From assembly GCF_000757485.1 (NCBI RefSeq), contig NZ_JPYO01000002.1:87975-151974 (forward strand): a stretch of DNA of 64,000 nucleotides. Reading direction: 5' to 3'. Within the stretch, counting starts at the first letter, position 1. Each line of letters begins with the position of its first letter. Both the position numbers and the translations under genes were made by a program. A model generated the notes under the pieces. That model saw only the letters and a program-made list of their open reading frames with translations. It did no database searches and was not told where the DNA came from. Origin of the DNA: Achromobacter sp. RTa (GTDB taxonomy: Bacteria > Pseudomonadota > Gammaproteobacteria > Burkholderiales > Burkholderiaceae_B). This document shows, one piece after another, positions 21,272 through 29,833 of this stretch.

Positions 21272-21958
21272 ATGTTGAACAAAATCGTGCCGTCCCTGGA
21301 GGCGGCGGTCGCGGGGGTGGCCGACGGCGCCACGCTGCTGATCGGCGGCTTCGGAGCGTCGGGCGTGCCGACGGAACTGCTGCAGGCGCTGCTTGAGACG
21401 GGCGCGCGCGAACTGACCATCGTCAACAACAACGCGGGCAACGGAGAGCAGGGTTTGAGCCAGCTGATCCGCGCCGGACGGGTCCGCAAGGTGATCTGTT
21501 CCTTCGCCCGCTCGTCGAATCCCAAAAAGCCGAACGCCGCCGCGTTCGGGGAGTGGTATGCGGCGGGCCGGATCGAGCTCGAGGTCGTGCCGCAAGGCAC
21601 GCTGGCCGAGCGCCTGCGCGCGGCCGGCGCGGGGATCGGCCCCTTCTTTACGCCCACCGCCTATGGCACCCGCCTGGCGGAGGGCAAGGAAACCCGCAGC
21701 ATCAATGGCCGCGGTTACGTGCTGGAAGATCCCTTGCCTGGCGACGTCGCGTTCGTGAAGGCACAGTGCGGCGATAGCGCGGGCAACCTGACCTACCGCT
21801 ACGCCAGCCGCAATTTTGGGCCCGTGATGTGCATGGCCGCCCGGCTAGCCGTCGCCCAGGTCGATGAGATCGTGCCTTTGGGAACCCTGGCGCCCGAGCA
21901 TGTGATGACGCCGGGAATCTTCGTGCAACGCCTCGTCGAGTGCCGCAATGCCAATTGA
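21272..21958 (+). CDS. 3-oxoacid CoA-transferase family, subunit A
   Basis: 228 residues from ATG 21272, after GGGGAAA. N-terminal LIGGFGASGVPTELLQAL is the class I CoA-transferase alpha-subunit signature, and NNNAGNGEQG follows. Together with subunit B it moves CoA between carboxylic acids, as in PcaI/PcaJ or ScoA/ScoB. The acceptor here is unknown, since the operon is not a beta-ketoadipate operon. It overlaps subunit B by 11 bases. Confidence 0.9.
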   Translation: MLNKIVPSLEAAVAGVADGATLLIGGFGASGVPTELLQALLETGARELTIVNNNAGNGEQGLSQLIRAGRVRKVICSFARSSNPKKPNAAAFGEWYAAGRIELEVVPQGTLAERLRAAGAGIGPFFTPTAYGTRLAEGKETRSINGRGYVLEDPLPGDVAFVKAQCGDSAGNLTYRYASRNFGPVMCMAARLAVAQVDEIVPLGTLAPEHVMTPGIFVQRLVECRNAN

Positions 21959-22616
21959 AACCTTATCGCGCGAACGCATGGCGCAGATCGTCGCCGCCGA
22001 CATTCCGCCGGCATCCTACGTCAACTTGGGCATCGGCATGCCGACCCTGGTGGCGGACTACCTGTCGCCGGAGGCCGGTGTCGTCCTGCACAGCGAGAAC
22101 GGCATCCTGGGCATGCGAGGCCTGGCGCCGGGCCAGGAAATCGACGGAGACCTGCTCAACGCCAGCAAGGACCCGGTGGCCCTGGATGTGGGAGCGTCCA
22201 TCACCGACCACGTCGTGTCGTTTTCCATGATGCGGGGCGGCCATATCGACCTGACCGTACTGGGCGCGTTCCAGGTCTCGGCCGACGGCGACCTGGCCAA
22301 CTGGGATACCGGGCGCGAGGACTCGATTCCCGCGGTGGGCGGCGCCATGGACCTGGTGGCGGGCGCCAAGCGCATCTTCGTGATGATGCAGCACGTGGAC
22401 CGGGACGGCCGGCCGAAGATCGTGCCGCAATGCACTTATCCGCTTACCGGCAAGGCCGTGGTCGACCGGATCTACAGCGACCTGGCCATCATCGACGTGA
22501 CGCCGGACGGCCTGCGCGTGAAGGCGATGGCGCGGGGGCTGGATTTCGCCGCGCTGCAGGAGCGGACCGCCGTGGCCTTGACGCTGGACGATGCATGGAT
22601 CGAATTGGCGCCCTGA
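21948..22616 (+). CDS. 3-oxoacid CoA-transferase family, subunit B
   Basis: 222 residues. Contains VNLGIGMPTLVADYL and SENGILG, whose Glu (E50) is the catalytic residue that forms the glutamyl-CoA thioester. It also has GGAMDLVAGAKR, typical of beta subunits. It overlaps subunit A by 11 bases, so the two are made together as a heteromer. Length is normal for the family. Confidence 0.92.
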   Translation: MPIETLSRERMAQIVAADIPPASYVNLGIGMPTLVADYLSPEAGVVLHSENGILGMRGLAPGQEIDGDLLNASKDPVALDVGASITDHVVSFSMMRGGHIDLTVLGAFQVSADGDLANWDTGREDSIPAVGGAMDLVAGAKRIFVMMQHVDRDGRPKIVPQCTYPLTGKAVVDRIYSDLAIIDVTPDGLRVKAMARGLDFAALQERTAVALTLDDAWIELAP

Positions 22617-22649
22617 GCCGACAGGCGGGCGCCGCTATTGGAGGCGGTA

Positions 22650-24194
22650 ATGAGTTGGACTCATGAGTTGGAAGAGTTGGAGCGCCGCAGGGAGTATTCC
22701 CTGCGCATGGGCGGTCCGGAAAAGATAAAGCGCCAGCACGACGCGGGAAAACTGGACATCCGCCAGCGCGTCGAACGGCTGGTCGACGAAGGTTCTTTCC
22801 TGGAAGTGGGCGGGCTGGCGGGCAGCGGCGAGTACGACGAGCAGGGCCGGCTCACGAACGTGGTGCCGTCGAACGTGATCATGGGGCGCGCCACGCTGGA
22901 CCGTAAGAACGTCGTGGTGGTGGGCGACGACTTCACCGTGCGGGGCGGGGCGAACGATGGAGCCGTCGGCGACAAGATGATGTTCGCCGAACAGATGGCG
23001 TACGACTTGCGCATCCCGCTGGTGCGCCTGATCGACGGCACCGGCGGCGGCGGGTCGGTCAAGAACATCGAGAAAATGGGGCACGCTCTGCTGCCCAAGA
23101 TGAAGATCTGGCCCTATGTGGCGCGCAACCTGACCCAGGTGCCGGTGGTGTCGCTGGCGCTGGGCTCGGTGGCGGGCCAGGGCGCGGCGCGGGTTGCGGG
23201 CAGTCATTATTCGGTGATGGTGAAGGACACGTCGCAGCTGTTCATCGCCGGGCCGCCAGTGGTGGCCAAGATCGGCCAGCATCTGAGCAAGAACGAGCTG
23301 GGCGGAAGCGCCATCCACACGCGCAACGGCGTGGTGGACGACGAGGTGGATTCCGAGGACGACGCATTTCGCGCCGCCCGCCGCTTCCTGTCCTATCTGC
23401 CGCCCTCGGTATACGAGCTGGCGCCGCGGGGCGCGATTCCCGCCGCCGCGGCGGACCAGGAATGGCTGCGCACGGCCATTCCCAAGGACACGCGCAAGGT
23501 CTACAAGATCAGGCCCATACTGGAAACCCTGTTCGATCCCGGCAGCCTGTTCGAGATCGGGCGGCACTGGGGCAAGGCGATCGTCGGCGGCCTGGCGCGG
23601 ATCGACGGGTGGCCGGTGCTGTTCGCAGCCAGCAATCCCTACCATTACGGCGGCGGCTGGGACCGGCATACCGCCGAGAAATTCATCCGCCTGGTGGACT
23701 TGGCCGAGGCCTTCCATCTGCCGGTCGTGAACCTGGTGGACATCGCGGGTTTCCAGATTGGCCTGGAGGCGGAGAAGGACGGCGTGATGCGCGCCGGCGT
23801 GCGCGCGCTGACCGCTGTTTCGCAATCGACGGTGCCGTGGTTCTCGCTCATCATGCGGCGCGCCTTCGGGGTTGCCGCGGGCGGACATCAGAACTCCAGC
23901 CGCTTCAATTTCCGTTATGCCTGGCCCTCGGCCCAGTGGGGGTCGCTGCCTATCGAGGGCGGCCTGGAAGTGGCATACCGCTCGGAGATCGAAGCGTCCA
24001 GCGACCCCGAGGCCAAGCGCGCGGAAATCGAAGCCAGGGTGCGCAGCCTGACGTCGCCGTTCCGCAGCGCCGAGGCCTTCGTGATCGAGGACATCATCGA
24101 TCCGGCAGCCACGCGCGCGCGGCTGGTGGAGTTTGCCAACCTGGCCGCGCCGCTGCGCCAGCCGGGCCAGGTGAACACCGGATTCCGGCCATGA
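22650..24194 (+). CDS. Acyl-CoA carboxylase, carboxyltransferase subunit
   Basis: 514 residues from ATG 22650, with GGAGGCGG directly upstream. Two crotonase-like halves: the N-terminal half has VVVGDDFTVRGGANDGAVG and the acyl-CoA loop GTGGGGSVKN, and the C-terminal half has NLVDIAGFQIGLEAEKDG. The pattern is that of PccB/MccB-type subunits that transfer carboxylate from biotin to an acyl-CoA. The acyl substrate cannot be told. Followed by the biotin carboxylase 11 bases later. Confidence 0.9.
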   Translation: MSWTHELEELERRREYSLRMGGPEKIKRQHDAGKLDIRQRVERLVDEGSFLEVGGLAGSGEYDEQGRLTNVVPSNVIMGRATLDRKNVVVVGDDFTVRGGANDGAVGDKMMFAEQMAYDLRIPLVRLIDGTGGGGSVKNIEKMGHALLPKMKIWPYVARNLTQVPVVSLALGSVAGQGAARVAGSHYSVMVKDTSQLFIAGPPVVAKIGQHLSKNELGGSAIHTRNGVVDDEVDSEDDAFRAARRFLSYLPPSVYELAPRGAIPAAAADQEWLRTAIPKDTRKVYKIRPILETLFDPGSLFEIGRHWGKAIVGGLARIDGWPVLFAASNPYHYGGGWDRHTAEKFIRLVDLAEAFHLPVVNLVDIAGFQIGLEAEKDGVMRAGVRALTAVSQSTVPWFSLIMRRAFGVAAGGHQNSSRFNFRYAWPSAQWGSLPIEGGLEVAYRSEIEASSDPEAKRAEIEARVRSLTSPFRSAEAFVIEDIIDPAATRARLVEFANLAAPLRQPGQVNTGFRP

Positions 24195-24204
24195 GACGCC
24201 AACC

Positions 24205-25572
24205 ATGAAGAAAATACTGATCGCCAACCGCGGGGCTGCCGCCGCGCGCGTCCTGCGCGCCGTGAAGGCGCTGGGCCTGCAGTCCGTCGTGGTGCATTCC
24301 GAGGCCGACGCGGATCTGCCCTATGTGCGGCAGGCCGACGAAAGCGTCTGCATCGGTCCGGCCCCTGCCCGCGACAGCTATCTCAACCAGGACGCGCTGC
24401 TCGGCGTCATGGCGCGCTGCGGCGCCGACGCGCTGCACCCGGGCTATGGATTCCTTTCGGAGAACGCGGAGTTCGCCCGCCGTGTCGAGGCTGCCGGGCA
24501 TTGCTTCATCGGGCCGTCCGCCAAGTGGATCGACGCCCTGGGCAACAAGGCCGCGGCGCGCGCGCTGATGCAGCGGCATGGGCTGCCTGCGGGCGGCAGC
24601 ACGGGCGTTCTGCCGGGAGACGACATGGCCGCCGTCTGCCGCGCGGCCGAGGCGCTGGGTTTTCCGGTCCTGATCAAACCGGCGGGAGGAGGCGGCGGCA
24701 TAGGCATGGTCCCAGCCGAGGACGCCCAGTCCTTGCCGGCTTGCTGGGAACGCGCCAGGGGCATGGCTGAAAAGGCGTTCGGCGACGCGTCCCTTTATCT
24801 GGAACGGTTCATCAAGGCGCCCAGGCATATCGAATTCCAGTTCCTGGCGGACCGCTACGGAAACGTGCTGTCTCTCTTCGAGCGGGATTGCTCCACGCAG
24901 CGCCGCTACCAGAAGGTGATCGAGGAGGCGCCCGCGCCCGCGATCGACCGCAAGGCCGTCGCGGACATGGCGGGCAGGCTGTCGGCGATTCTGGGCGAGA
25001 TCGGCTACGACGTCATCGGCACCGTGGAGATGCTCTATACGCCAGAAAGCGGCTTTTCGTTCCTGGAGGTCAATACCCGCCTGCAGGTCGAGCATGCCAT
25101 TTCCGAGGCGGTCACGGGCGTGGACATCGTGCAGGCTCAGATCCGCCTGGCCGCGGGCGAGACGCTGTCCTCCGTGGTTGGGCGGAAGCCGGCTTTGGCG
25201 GGGCATGCCATCGAGGCGCGCGTGTGCGCGGAGGATCCGGTGCGCTTCCTGCCGTCGCCCGGCGTGCTGAAAGTCTTCGATCTGCCGGACGCGGCGCCGG
25301 GCCTGCGGATAGAGACCGGCTATGCGGCGGGCAACCGGGTTTCCAGCCACTACGATCCCATGGTCGCGAAGATCATTGCGCACGCCGATACCCGCGAAGA
25401 CGCCACGCGGGCTCTGATCGACGCGCTGGATGCCACGCGGGTGGAAGGCATCAAGACCAATATCCCGATGATCCTGCAGGTGCTGCGGTCCGAGCGGTTC
25501 GGGGCGGGCGCCATGACCGTGGATGGTCTGCAGGCATTGATCTCAACACAGGCATCGAAGGAGCGAGCATGA
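24205..25572 (+). CDS. Acyl-CoA carboxylase, biotin carboxylase subunit
   Basis: 455 residues. N-terminal KILIANRGAAAARVLRA, then the ATP-grasp domain with the glycine-rich LIKPAGGGGGIGMV and FLEVNTRLQVEHAISE, and a C-terminal biotin carboxylase domain with IEARVCAEDP. It carboxylates biotin using ATP and bicarbonate. It lacks a fused biotinyl domain; that function is in the next, overlapping 70-residue gene. Confidence 0.94.
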   Translation: MKKILIANRGAAAARVLRAVKALGLQSVVVHSEADADLPYVRQADESVCIGPAPARDSYLNQDALLGVMARCGADALHPGYGFLSENAEFARRVEAAGHCFIGPSAKWIDALGNKAAARALMQRHGLPAGGSTGVLPGDDMAAVCRAAEALGFPVLIKPAGGGGGIGMVPAEDAQSLPACWERARGMAEKAFGDASLYLERFIKAPRHIEFQFLADRYGNVLSLFERDCSTQRRYQKVIEEAPAPAIDRKAVADMAGRLSAILGEIGYDVIGTVEMLYTPESGFSFLEVNTRLQVEHAISEAVTGVDIVQAQIRLAAGETLSSVVGRKPALAGHAIEARVCAEDPVRFLPSPGVLKVFDLPDAAPGLRIETGYAAGNRVSSHYDPMVAKIIAHADTREDATRALIDALDATRVEGIKTNIPMILQVLRSERFGAGAMTVDGLQALISTQASKERA

Positions 25573-25781
25573 AGAAGATTGTGTCTAGCGTGGCGGGCCG
25601 CATCGTGGCTTGTTGCGTGGAAGAGGGCGCGCAAGTCGCGACGGGCGACGAGGCGTTCAAGGTCGAGTCCATGAAAATGGAGATTCCCGTCGAAAGTGAA
25701 GCAAACGGCCGTATCGCCAGGGTCCTGGTGGCGGTCGGAGACGAGGTGGGAGAGGGGCAAGAGCTCGCATTGCTGGATTGA
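25569..25781 (+). CDS. Free-standing biotinyl carrier protein (70 aa)
   Basis: 70 residues, starting at the ATG that overlaps the biotin carboxylase stop (ATGA). The whole protein is one biotinyl/lipoyl domain with the biotinylation motif ESMKMEIP, K36 being the modified lysine. It carries carboxybiotin between the biotin carboxylase and the carboxyltransferase encoded just upstream. A separate minimal carrier is unusual for PccA/MccA-type enzymes, where it is normally fused to the biotin carboxylase. Confidence 0.9.
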   Translation: MKKIVSSVAGRIVACCVEEGAQVATGDEAFKVESMKMEIPVESEANGRIARVLVAVGDEVGEGQELALLD

Positions 25782-25823
25782 AGCGGGCCGCTCCAAGAAA
25801 AACCGACAACGAGCGAGGAGACA

Positions 25824-26852
25824 ATGTTCAATACAAACCATAGCGACGCGTCCGCATCCCAGGCGCGAAACAAATCACTGAAGGCCTGGGCGGCGCTGGG
25901 CCTGGCCGCCCTCTTGGGCACCGCGAACGTGGCCGCGGCCCAAGGCGCGCAGGGCTATCCAAGCAAACCGGTCACCATCAGCGTTCCGTTCTCCGCCGGC
26001 GGCACGACGGACATCCTGGCGCGCGTGATCGGCCAGCGCCTGGGCGAGCGTTGGGGCGTGTCCGTGGTGGTCGAAAACAAGCCGGGGGCGGGCGGCAACA
26101 TCGGCACCGCGCAGGTGGCGCGCGCCGCGCCCGACGGCTACACGCTGGTGATGGGCACGATCGGCACGCACGCCATCAATCCCAGCCTGTACAAATCCAT
26201 GCCCTATGACGCCATCAAGGACTTCGCGCCGATCACCCGCACGGCCATGGTGCCCAACGCCCTGGTGGTGCCCAAGGATGCGCCGTACAACACCGTCAAG
26301 GAGCTGGTCGCCTACGGCAAGAGCCATCCCGGCAAACTCACCTTCGGCTCGTCCGGTCACGGAAGCACGCTGCACATGTCGGGCGAGACCTTCAAGATGA
26401 TGACCGGCGTCGATATGGTGCACGTTCCGTACAAAGGCAGCACTCCCGCAGTGACCGACTTGCTGGGCGGGCAGATATCGATGATTTTCGACAATCTGCC
26501 CTCGGCGCTGCCGCACATCAAGGCCGGCCGCCTGAAGGTGCTGGCGGTGACCTCGGCCCAGCGCAGCGAGCAGCTTCCGGATGTGCCGACGGTGGCGGAG
26601 GCCGGGGTCCCCGGCTACGAAGTCGTTTCGTGGTTCGGCCTGTGGGCGCCCGCCAAGACGCCCGACGCCGTCGTCACGGAAATCAACAAGCAAGTGGTCG
26701 ACATCATCCGGACGCCCGACATGCAGAAGCAGATCCGGGACCAGGGGGCGGTGCCGCAGCCGGATTCGCCCGCCGAGTTCGCGGCGTTCATCGCCAGCGA
26801 GAGCAAGAAGTGGGCCGAGGTGGTGCGCCGCGCCAACGTAACGACCGAGTAA
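25824..26852 (+). CDS. Bug-family (TctC-type) periplasmic solute-binding protein
   Basis: 342 residues. Export signal with a hydrophobic core around 20-38 ending AAAQ, then the Bug fold with YPSKPVTISVPFSAGG, VENKPGAGGNIG and HVPYKGS. Bug receptors bind carboxylates and are greatly expanded in Bordetella; some work with TctA/TctB permeases, others probably in sensing. No permease genes are nearby. Its place in the operon suggests that it binds the pathway's starting acid, which is an inference. Confidence 0.93.
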   Translation: MFNTNHSDASASQARNKSLKAWAALGLAALLGTANVAAAQGAQGYPSKPVTISVPFSAGGTTDILARVIGQRLGERWGVSVVVENKPGAGGNIGTAQVARAAPDGYTLVMGTIGTHAINPSLYKSMPYDAIKDFAPITRTAMVPNALVVPKDAPYNTVKELVAYGKSHPGKLTFGSSGHGSTLHMSGETFKMMTGVDMVHVPYKGSTPAVTDLLGGQISMIFDNLPSALPHIKAGRLKVLAVTSAQRSEQLPDVPTVAEAGVPGYEVVSWFGLWAPAKTPDAVVTEINKQVVDIIRTPDMQKQIRDQGAVPQPDSPAEFAAFIASESKKWAEVVRRANVTTE

Positions 26853-26917
26853 GACAACGATGTTTGCAGCCGGGGCCGTCGGGGATTCCGGCGGACCGGC
26901 TCTCAGGAGACTCAGGC

Positions 26918-27847
26918 ATGGAACGCATGATGGAAGGCAAAGTGGTGGTGGTGACCGGCGCCGGCGGAGGCATCGGCCGGGAGATCGCGTTGCAGCTGGC
27001 CGCGGAGGGCGCGAAGGTGGTGGTCAACGACATCGGCGTTGCGCTCAATGGCGACAACCTTTCCGTTGACGAAGCGCCCGTGGCGCCGGCCGACGGCGTC
27101 GTCGCCGAGATTCGCGCGGCCGGCGGCACGGCGGTCGCCAATTTCGATTCGGTGGCAACGCACGCGTCGGCCAACGCCATCATCCAATGCGCCATGGACG
27201 AATTCGGCCGCATCGACGGCGTGGTCAATAACGCGGGTAATCTGCGCGACCGTTCGTTCCACAAAATGAGCGAAGACGAGTGGCGCTCGGTGATCGCGGT
27301 CCATCTGGACGGCACGTTCTTCGTCAGCCGGTCGGCCGCCGCGCACTTCCGCGAGCAGGAGGGCGGGGCGATGGTCCACATGACCTCGACCTCCGGGCTT
27401 ATCGGCAACTACGGCCAGGCCAACTACGGCGCGGCCAAGCTGGGCATCGTGGCCCTGTCCAAGATGATCGCGCTGGACATGGGCCGGTACAACGTGCGCT
27501 CCAACTGCATCGCGCCGTCCGCCTGGAGCCGCATGACCAGCTCCATTCCCACCGACACGCCGCAGCAGCGGGACCGCGTCGAAAAGCTCAAGAAGATGGA
27601 GGCGGGCAAGATCGCGCCGATGGCCGTGTATTTGCTCAGCGATGCGGCGCGCGAGGTGAGCGGGCAGATATTCGCCGTGCGTGCCAACGAGATCATGCTG
27701 ATGAGCCAGCCGCGCCCGTTGCGCTCCGTGCACTACAGCGAAGGCTGGACGCCGCAGCGCATCGCGGAGGTCGCCATTCCTGCGATGCAGAAGCATTTCT
27801 ATCCGCTTGAGCGCTCCCCCGATGTGATGAGCTGGGATCCCATCTGA
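26918..27847 (+). CDS. Short-chain dehydrogenase/reductase
   Basis: 309 residues from the ATG giving MERMMEGKVVVVTG, seven bases after AGGAGA. NAD(P)-binding TGAGGGIG (13-20), NNAG, catalytic Ser in the HMTSTSG stretch, and YGAAK with Y170 and K174. The C-terminal extension beyond a standard SDR and the inserted segment after NDIG resemble the dehydrogenase part of peroxisomal multifunctional enzyme type 2. Together with the following MaoC protein it could carry out hydration and 3-hydroxyacyl-CoA oxidation. Confidence 0.9.
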   Translation: MERMMEGKVVVVTGAGGGIGREIALQLAAEGAKVVVNDIGVALNGDNLSVDEAPVAPADGVVAEIRAAGGTAVANFDSVATHASANAIIQCAMDEFGRIDGVVNNAGNLRDRSFHKMSEDEWRSVIAVHLDGTFFVSRSAAAHFREQEGGAMVHMTSTSGLIGNYGQANYGAAKLGIVALSKMIALDMGRYNVRSNCIAPSAWSRMTSSIPTDTPQQRDRVEKLKKMEAGKIAPMAVYLLSDAAREVSGQIFAVRANEIMLMSQPRPLRSVHYSEGWTPQRIAEVAIPAMQKHFYPLERSPDVMSWDPI

Positions 27848-27901
27848 TCCCGCGACGCTTGCCGCGCAATCGATTTACAGGCAACAGGAAGGGAGGGCGC
27901 C

Positions 27902-28750
27902 ATGCGCTTGAGTCATGAGCAACTGCTGAACTACGAGCTGCCGGAGGTTCGGCAGCAGTACACCGCGCGCGATACGATGCTGTACGCGTTGTCGGTCGGC
28001 CTGGGCCAGGATCCCCTGGACCTCCACGACCTGGCATACGTGGGCAGGCAGCACGACCCGCAGGCTCTGCCCTGGATGGCCGTGGTGCTGGGGTATCCGG
28101 GCTTCTGGCTGAAGGCGCCGGAGATCGGGGCCGATACGGTCAGGCTGCTGCACGGCGAGCAGGGGATGGAGCTTTTCCATCCGCTGCCGCCCGCAGGCGA
28201 GCTGATAGGCAAGACCCGCGTCGTCGAGGTAGTGGACAAGGGCGAGAAGGGGCTGCTGCTGTACTCGGAGAAGTCGCTGACGGAAGCGGATTCGGGGCGG
28301 CTCATCGCGCGAACCTCGGCGACGCATGTGCTGCGCGGCGACGGCGGCATGCCTGGCGCCGGACGACAGGCGCGTCCCGCGCATGCCATGCCGGCGTGCG
28401 CGCCGCATTGGAGCGTGCTGCTGAATACCCGGCCCGAGCAGGCGCTGATCTACCGGCTGAACGGCGACTACAACCCGCTGCATAGCGACCCCGAGGTCGC
28501 GCGGGCGGCGGGTTTTCCCCGCCCCATCCTGCATGGCATGTGCACCTTCGGCATGGTGGCCCATGCCGTGTCCCGGCAGCTGCTGCCGGACGCGGGCGGC
28601 TCCCTGCGCTCGCTTTCCTTGCGGTTTTCGGGCCCGGTTTTTCCGGGCGAGACGCTCCAGGTGGAAGTCTGGAGGGACGGATCCTTCCGGGCGCGGGTCG
28701 TCGAACGAGAGACCGTGGTCATCGACAATGGGCTGATGCGCGTGGGGTGA
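27902..28750 (+). CDS. MaoC-type (R)-specific enoyl-CoA hydratase
   Basis: 282 residues, a double hot-dog protein. The C-terminal half carries the hydratase 2 motif YRLNGDYNPLHSDP (Y184 to P197), with catalytic D189 and H194, and GFPRPILHGMCTFG. The N-terminal half (residues 1-150) is the degenerate substrate-binding hot-dog, with PPAGELIGKTRV. GGAGGG lies just before the ATG. Last gene of the operon; paired with the SDR it resembles the split multifunctional enzyme type 2 of beta-oxidation. Confidence 0.92.
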   Translation: MRLSHEQLLNYELPEVRQQYTARDTMLYALSVGLGQDPLDLHDLAYVGRQHDPQALPWMAVVLGYPGFWLKAPEIGADTVRLLHGEQGMELFHPLPPAGELIGKTRVVEVVDKGEKGLLLYSEKSLTEADSGRLIARTSATHVLRGDGGMPGAGRQARPAHAMPACAPHWSVLLNTRPEQALIYRLNGDYNPLHSDPEVARAAGFPRPILHGMCTFGMVAHAVSRQLLPDAGGSLRSLSLRFSGPVFPGETLQVEVWRDGSFRARVVERETVVIDNGLMRVG

Positions 28751-28962
28751 GCGAGGCGTTCGCCATAAAAGGCGGTAGCCGCGCTGGTGTACCGGGTGGC
28801 GGAGTGAACGTTTTTTCGTCCGTAGCCTTTTTCCCCGTATTGCGGGGACGGGAGCAAGGACGGGTCGAATTATTTCGTCGGCCTAATAAGCCGCTTATTT
28901 CGTGGGAATTTTGCCACCTAGAAAAGAATGATAATTATTCTATATTGAGGAACGATGATCGT
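28751..28962 (+). other. Junction between the acyl-CoA operon and the accessory island
   Basis: No gene called. The stretch becomes AT-rich towards its end (about 28870-28950), with a short CCCCG/CGGGG stem near 28840. It may carry a promoter for the short ORFs that follow. Confidence 0.3.
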
Positions 28963-28998
28963 ATGAGATGGCCAGGCGATTTCCCGCTTAAGCATTAA
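28963..28998 (+). CDS. Very short ORF with RWPxDFxxKH ending, copy 1
   Basis: Reads MRWPGDFPLKH then TAA if begun at the ATG; the same frame is open upstream, so a TTG or GTG start giving a longer product is possible. AGGA lies 11 bases before the ATG. It is listed because its last ten residues match the ends of two further short ORFs (29174-29245 and 29410-29568), including the final Lys-His before the stop. It may be a truncated relic. A terminator follows 17 bases after the stop. Function unknown. Confidence 0.35.
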   Translation: MRWPGDFPLKH

Positions 28999-29015
28999 TT
29001 CCCTCGACTCAATGA

Positions 29016-29036
29016 GCCCGCTTTTTGCGGGCTTTT
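29016..29036 (+). terminator. Terminator after short ORF copy 1
   Basis: GCCCGC (29016-29021), loop TTTTT, GCGGGC (29027-29032), then TTTT: a compact rho-independent terminator placed just after the first RWPxDFxxKH ORF. It supports transcription of that region on the plus strand. Confidence 0.8.
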
Positions 29037-29173
29037 GTTTGCCAAGAGGTTCAGCCTCACGCGCTCGGATGAGCCTCTTAATTCTGAGCAGCAGGATGCC
29101 GTAAAACGCTTGAATACTCAGTTCGTCCCGGTTCCCGGGCTATCGGCTTTCGCCACGACGGCGAGGAGGTTGT

Positions 29174-29245
29174 ATGCGCAATACCAGTACGCAGGGCAGG
29201 GAAGAGACGAGGCGCTGGCCCGGTGATTTTTCTCCCAAGCATTAG
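29174..29245 (+). CDS. 23-residue peptide with RWPxDFxxKH ending, copy 2
   Basis: MRNTSTQGREETRRWPGDFSPKH (given in parts: N-terminal MRNTSTQGREET, C-terminal RRWPGDFSPKH). A near-perfect ribosome site AGGAGGT (29164-29170) lies just before the ATG, which is strong evidence of translation for so short a frame. The N-terminal part is polar and unlike copies 1 and 3; only the C-terminal decapeptide and the Lys-His-stop are shared. No signal peptide or membrane segment. Function unknown. Confidence 0.55.
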   Translation: MRNTSTQGREETRRWPGDFSPKH

Positions 29246-29409
29246 CTGACTGGGTTTTGGGTGCGCAGCGGCGTGATTGCGTTCTGGCGGGTTCGGCCTG
29301 CTCATCCAAGAGGACTAGTCGCAAATGCTCTATAGAGAAGGGTGGATTCATGAGAGCATAGGATACAAACGCGCATATCCTACCTTCGCGCGTGCATGGG
29401 AGGCCTGCC

Positions 29410-29568
29410 ATGAGTGAAACCCGCCCCTCGTCCGACGGTAAGCACAACGACTCGGGCAAACCGGTTAAGCCGGATCGCTCGCAGGAAGAACATGCGCCCG
29501 ACGGGAAGTCTAAGCAAGACCAACCCCGTCCGATGCGGTGGCCGGAGGATTTTCCTGCCAAGCATTGA
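29410..29568 (+). CDS. 52-residue peptide with RWPxDFxxKH ending, copy 3
   Basis: Starts MSETRPSSDGKHNDSGK, is highly polar and Lys/Asp/Ser-rich throughout (probably disordered), and ends PMRWPEDFPAKH. A GGGAGG ribosome site (29398-29403) lies six bases before the ATG. It is the longest and best-formed of the three ORFs sharing the RWPxDFxxKH ending. No cysteine, no hydrophobic stretch. I do not recognise the family. A long hairpin lies 93 bases after the stop. Confidence 0.6.
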   Translation: MSETRPSSDGKHNDSGKPVKPDRSQEEHAPDGKSKQDQPRPMRWPEDFPAKH

Positions 29569-29660
29569 GGATTCTATCGAGCGTATCGCCTGCATGAGCC
29601 GGAAATAGGGCACTAAGCGGAGCGTTTCGATTATTTTCTTGTCGTCTACACGATCCATAA

Positions 29661-29696
29661 TGGGTGAACCGGTGCCAGATGGTATCGGTTCACCCA
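29661..29696 (+). repeat. Long perfect-arm inverted repeat
   Basis: GGGTGAACCG (29662-29671) pairs with CGGTTCACCC (29686-29695); an inner GTGCC/GGTAT with G-U pairs extends the stem to about 15 bp around loop AGAT. No T-run follows. It could be a terminator for the short ORF, a processed RNA structure or a protein-binding dyad. The surrounding 29569-29833 holds no gene. Confidence 0.6.
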
Positions 29697-29833
29697 CAAA
29701 TATGACCCTTGCCTAGAGTCCCGGATGGCTCCGTTCGGCGCAAATGATAAATTTTTGCGTTTTGACCCAATGACTTTCGAGCAAAGCGCTGATTCGCGAC
29801 GCTCCAATGGGCATACGGGGCACACCTTAACGC

